This document shows, one piece after another, positions 32,553-32,557 of a stretch of DNA of 32,557 nucleotides (its first letter is position 1; each line of letters begins with the position of its first letter). The stretch is taken from contig DVOA01000127.1 of assembly GCA_018714005.1 (NCBI GenBank), positions 1 to 32,557 of the forward strand, given 5' to 3'. Both the position numbers and the translations under genes were made by a program. The stretch comes from Spyradomonas excrementavium. Lineage in GTDB: Bacteria > Cyanobacteriota > Vampirovibrionia > Gastranaerophilales > Gastranaerophilaceae. The notes beneath the pieces were generated by a model, which searched no databases, was not told the DNA's origin, and was given only the letters and a program-made list of their open reading frames with translations.

Positions 32553-32557
32553 AATAT

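Overview
The window looks like a chromosomal segment of a non-photosynthetic, fermentative, Gram-negative-type bacterium. My best guess is the cyanobacterial sister class Melainabacteria/Vampirovibrionia (gut Gastranaerophilales). This is inference: moderate-to-low GC, an NAD-linked [FeFe] hydrogenase, Kdo synthesis (kdsA), type IV pilus genes (pilT, pilD), a cyanobacterial SigF-like sigma factor and a DUF1822-like domain next to a sigma factor. No 16S rRNA, tRNA or CRISPR array was seen.

Layout. 1-1766 (-): pyruvate phosphate dikinase, cut by the left edge. 2304-6617 (+): three-gene NADH-linked [FeFe] hydrogenase operon (hndA-hndC-hydA) behind a Rex-like operator. 7024-12127 (-): XRE regulator, homoserine kinase, dnaN, a probable oriC (AT-only tract plus three DnaA-box-like 9-mers), a 109-residue unknown protein and dnaA. 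12394-15442 (-): recQ and kdsA. 15530-16597 (+): pilT. 16660-20166 (-): an unusual pair, a small sigma-like factor and a 935-residue membrane protein with a DUF1822-like N-terminus, a zinc anti-sigma motif, about 490 very acidic residues, one membrane helix and a TonB-like C-terminus. 20354-22406 (+): a small membrane protein and two related exported proteins. 22887-26110 (+): pyruvate decarboxylase-like enzyme with both L-serine dehydratase subunits. 26120-28596: class II aldolase (-) divergent from sigF-like + prepilin peptidase (+). 29155-30840 (-): a hybrid-cluster-protein homologue that has lost every cluster ligand. 30841-32557: a 60-residue protein (-), an exported SH3-like protein (+), a REP cluster, and the promoter and ribosome site of a gene starting just past the right edge.

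How it fits together. Redox disposal is prominent: PPDK handles PEP/pyruvate, the hydrogenase re-oxidises NADH (and probably ferredoxin) as H2, and the serine dehydratase/decarboxylase operon could turn serine into pyruvate and then acetaldehyde. The replication genes sit together around a likely origin. Two sigma-factor systems appear, one coupled to pilus processing and one to a trans-envelope anti-sigma-like protein.

Intergenic regions are full of three families of short palindromic repeats, a 125-nt element with perfect 15-bp terminal inverted repeats, and many extended -10 promoters (TGnTATAAT), several so close to the start codon that the mRNAs would be leaderless.
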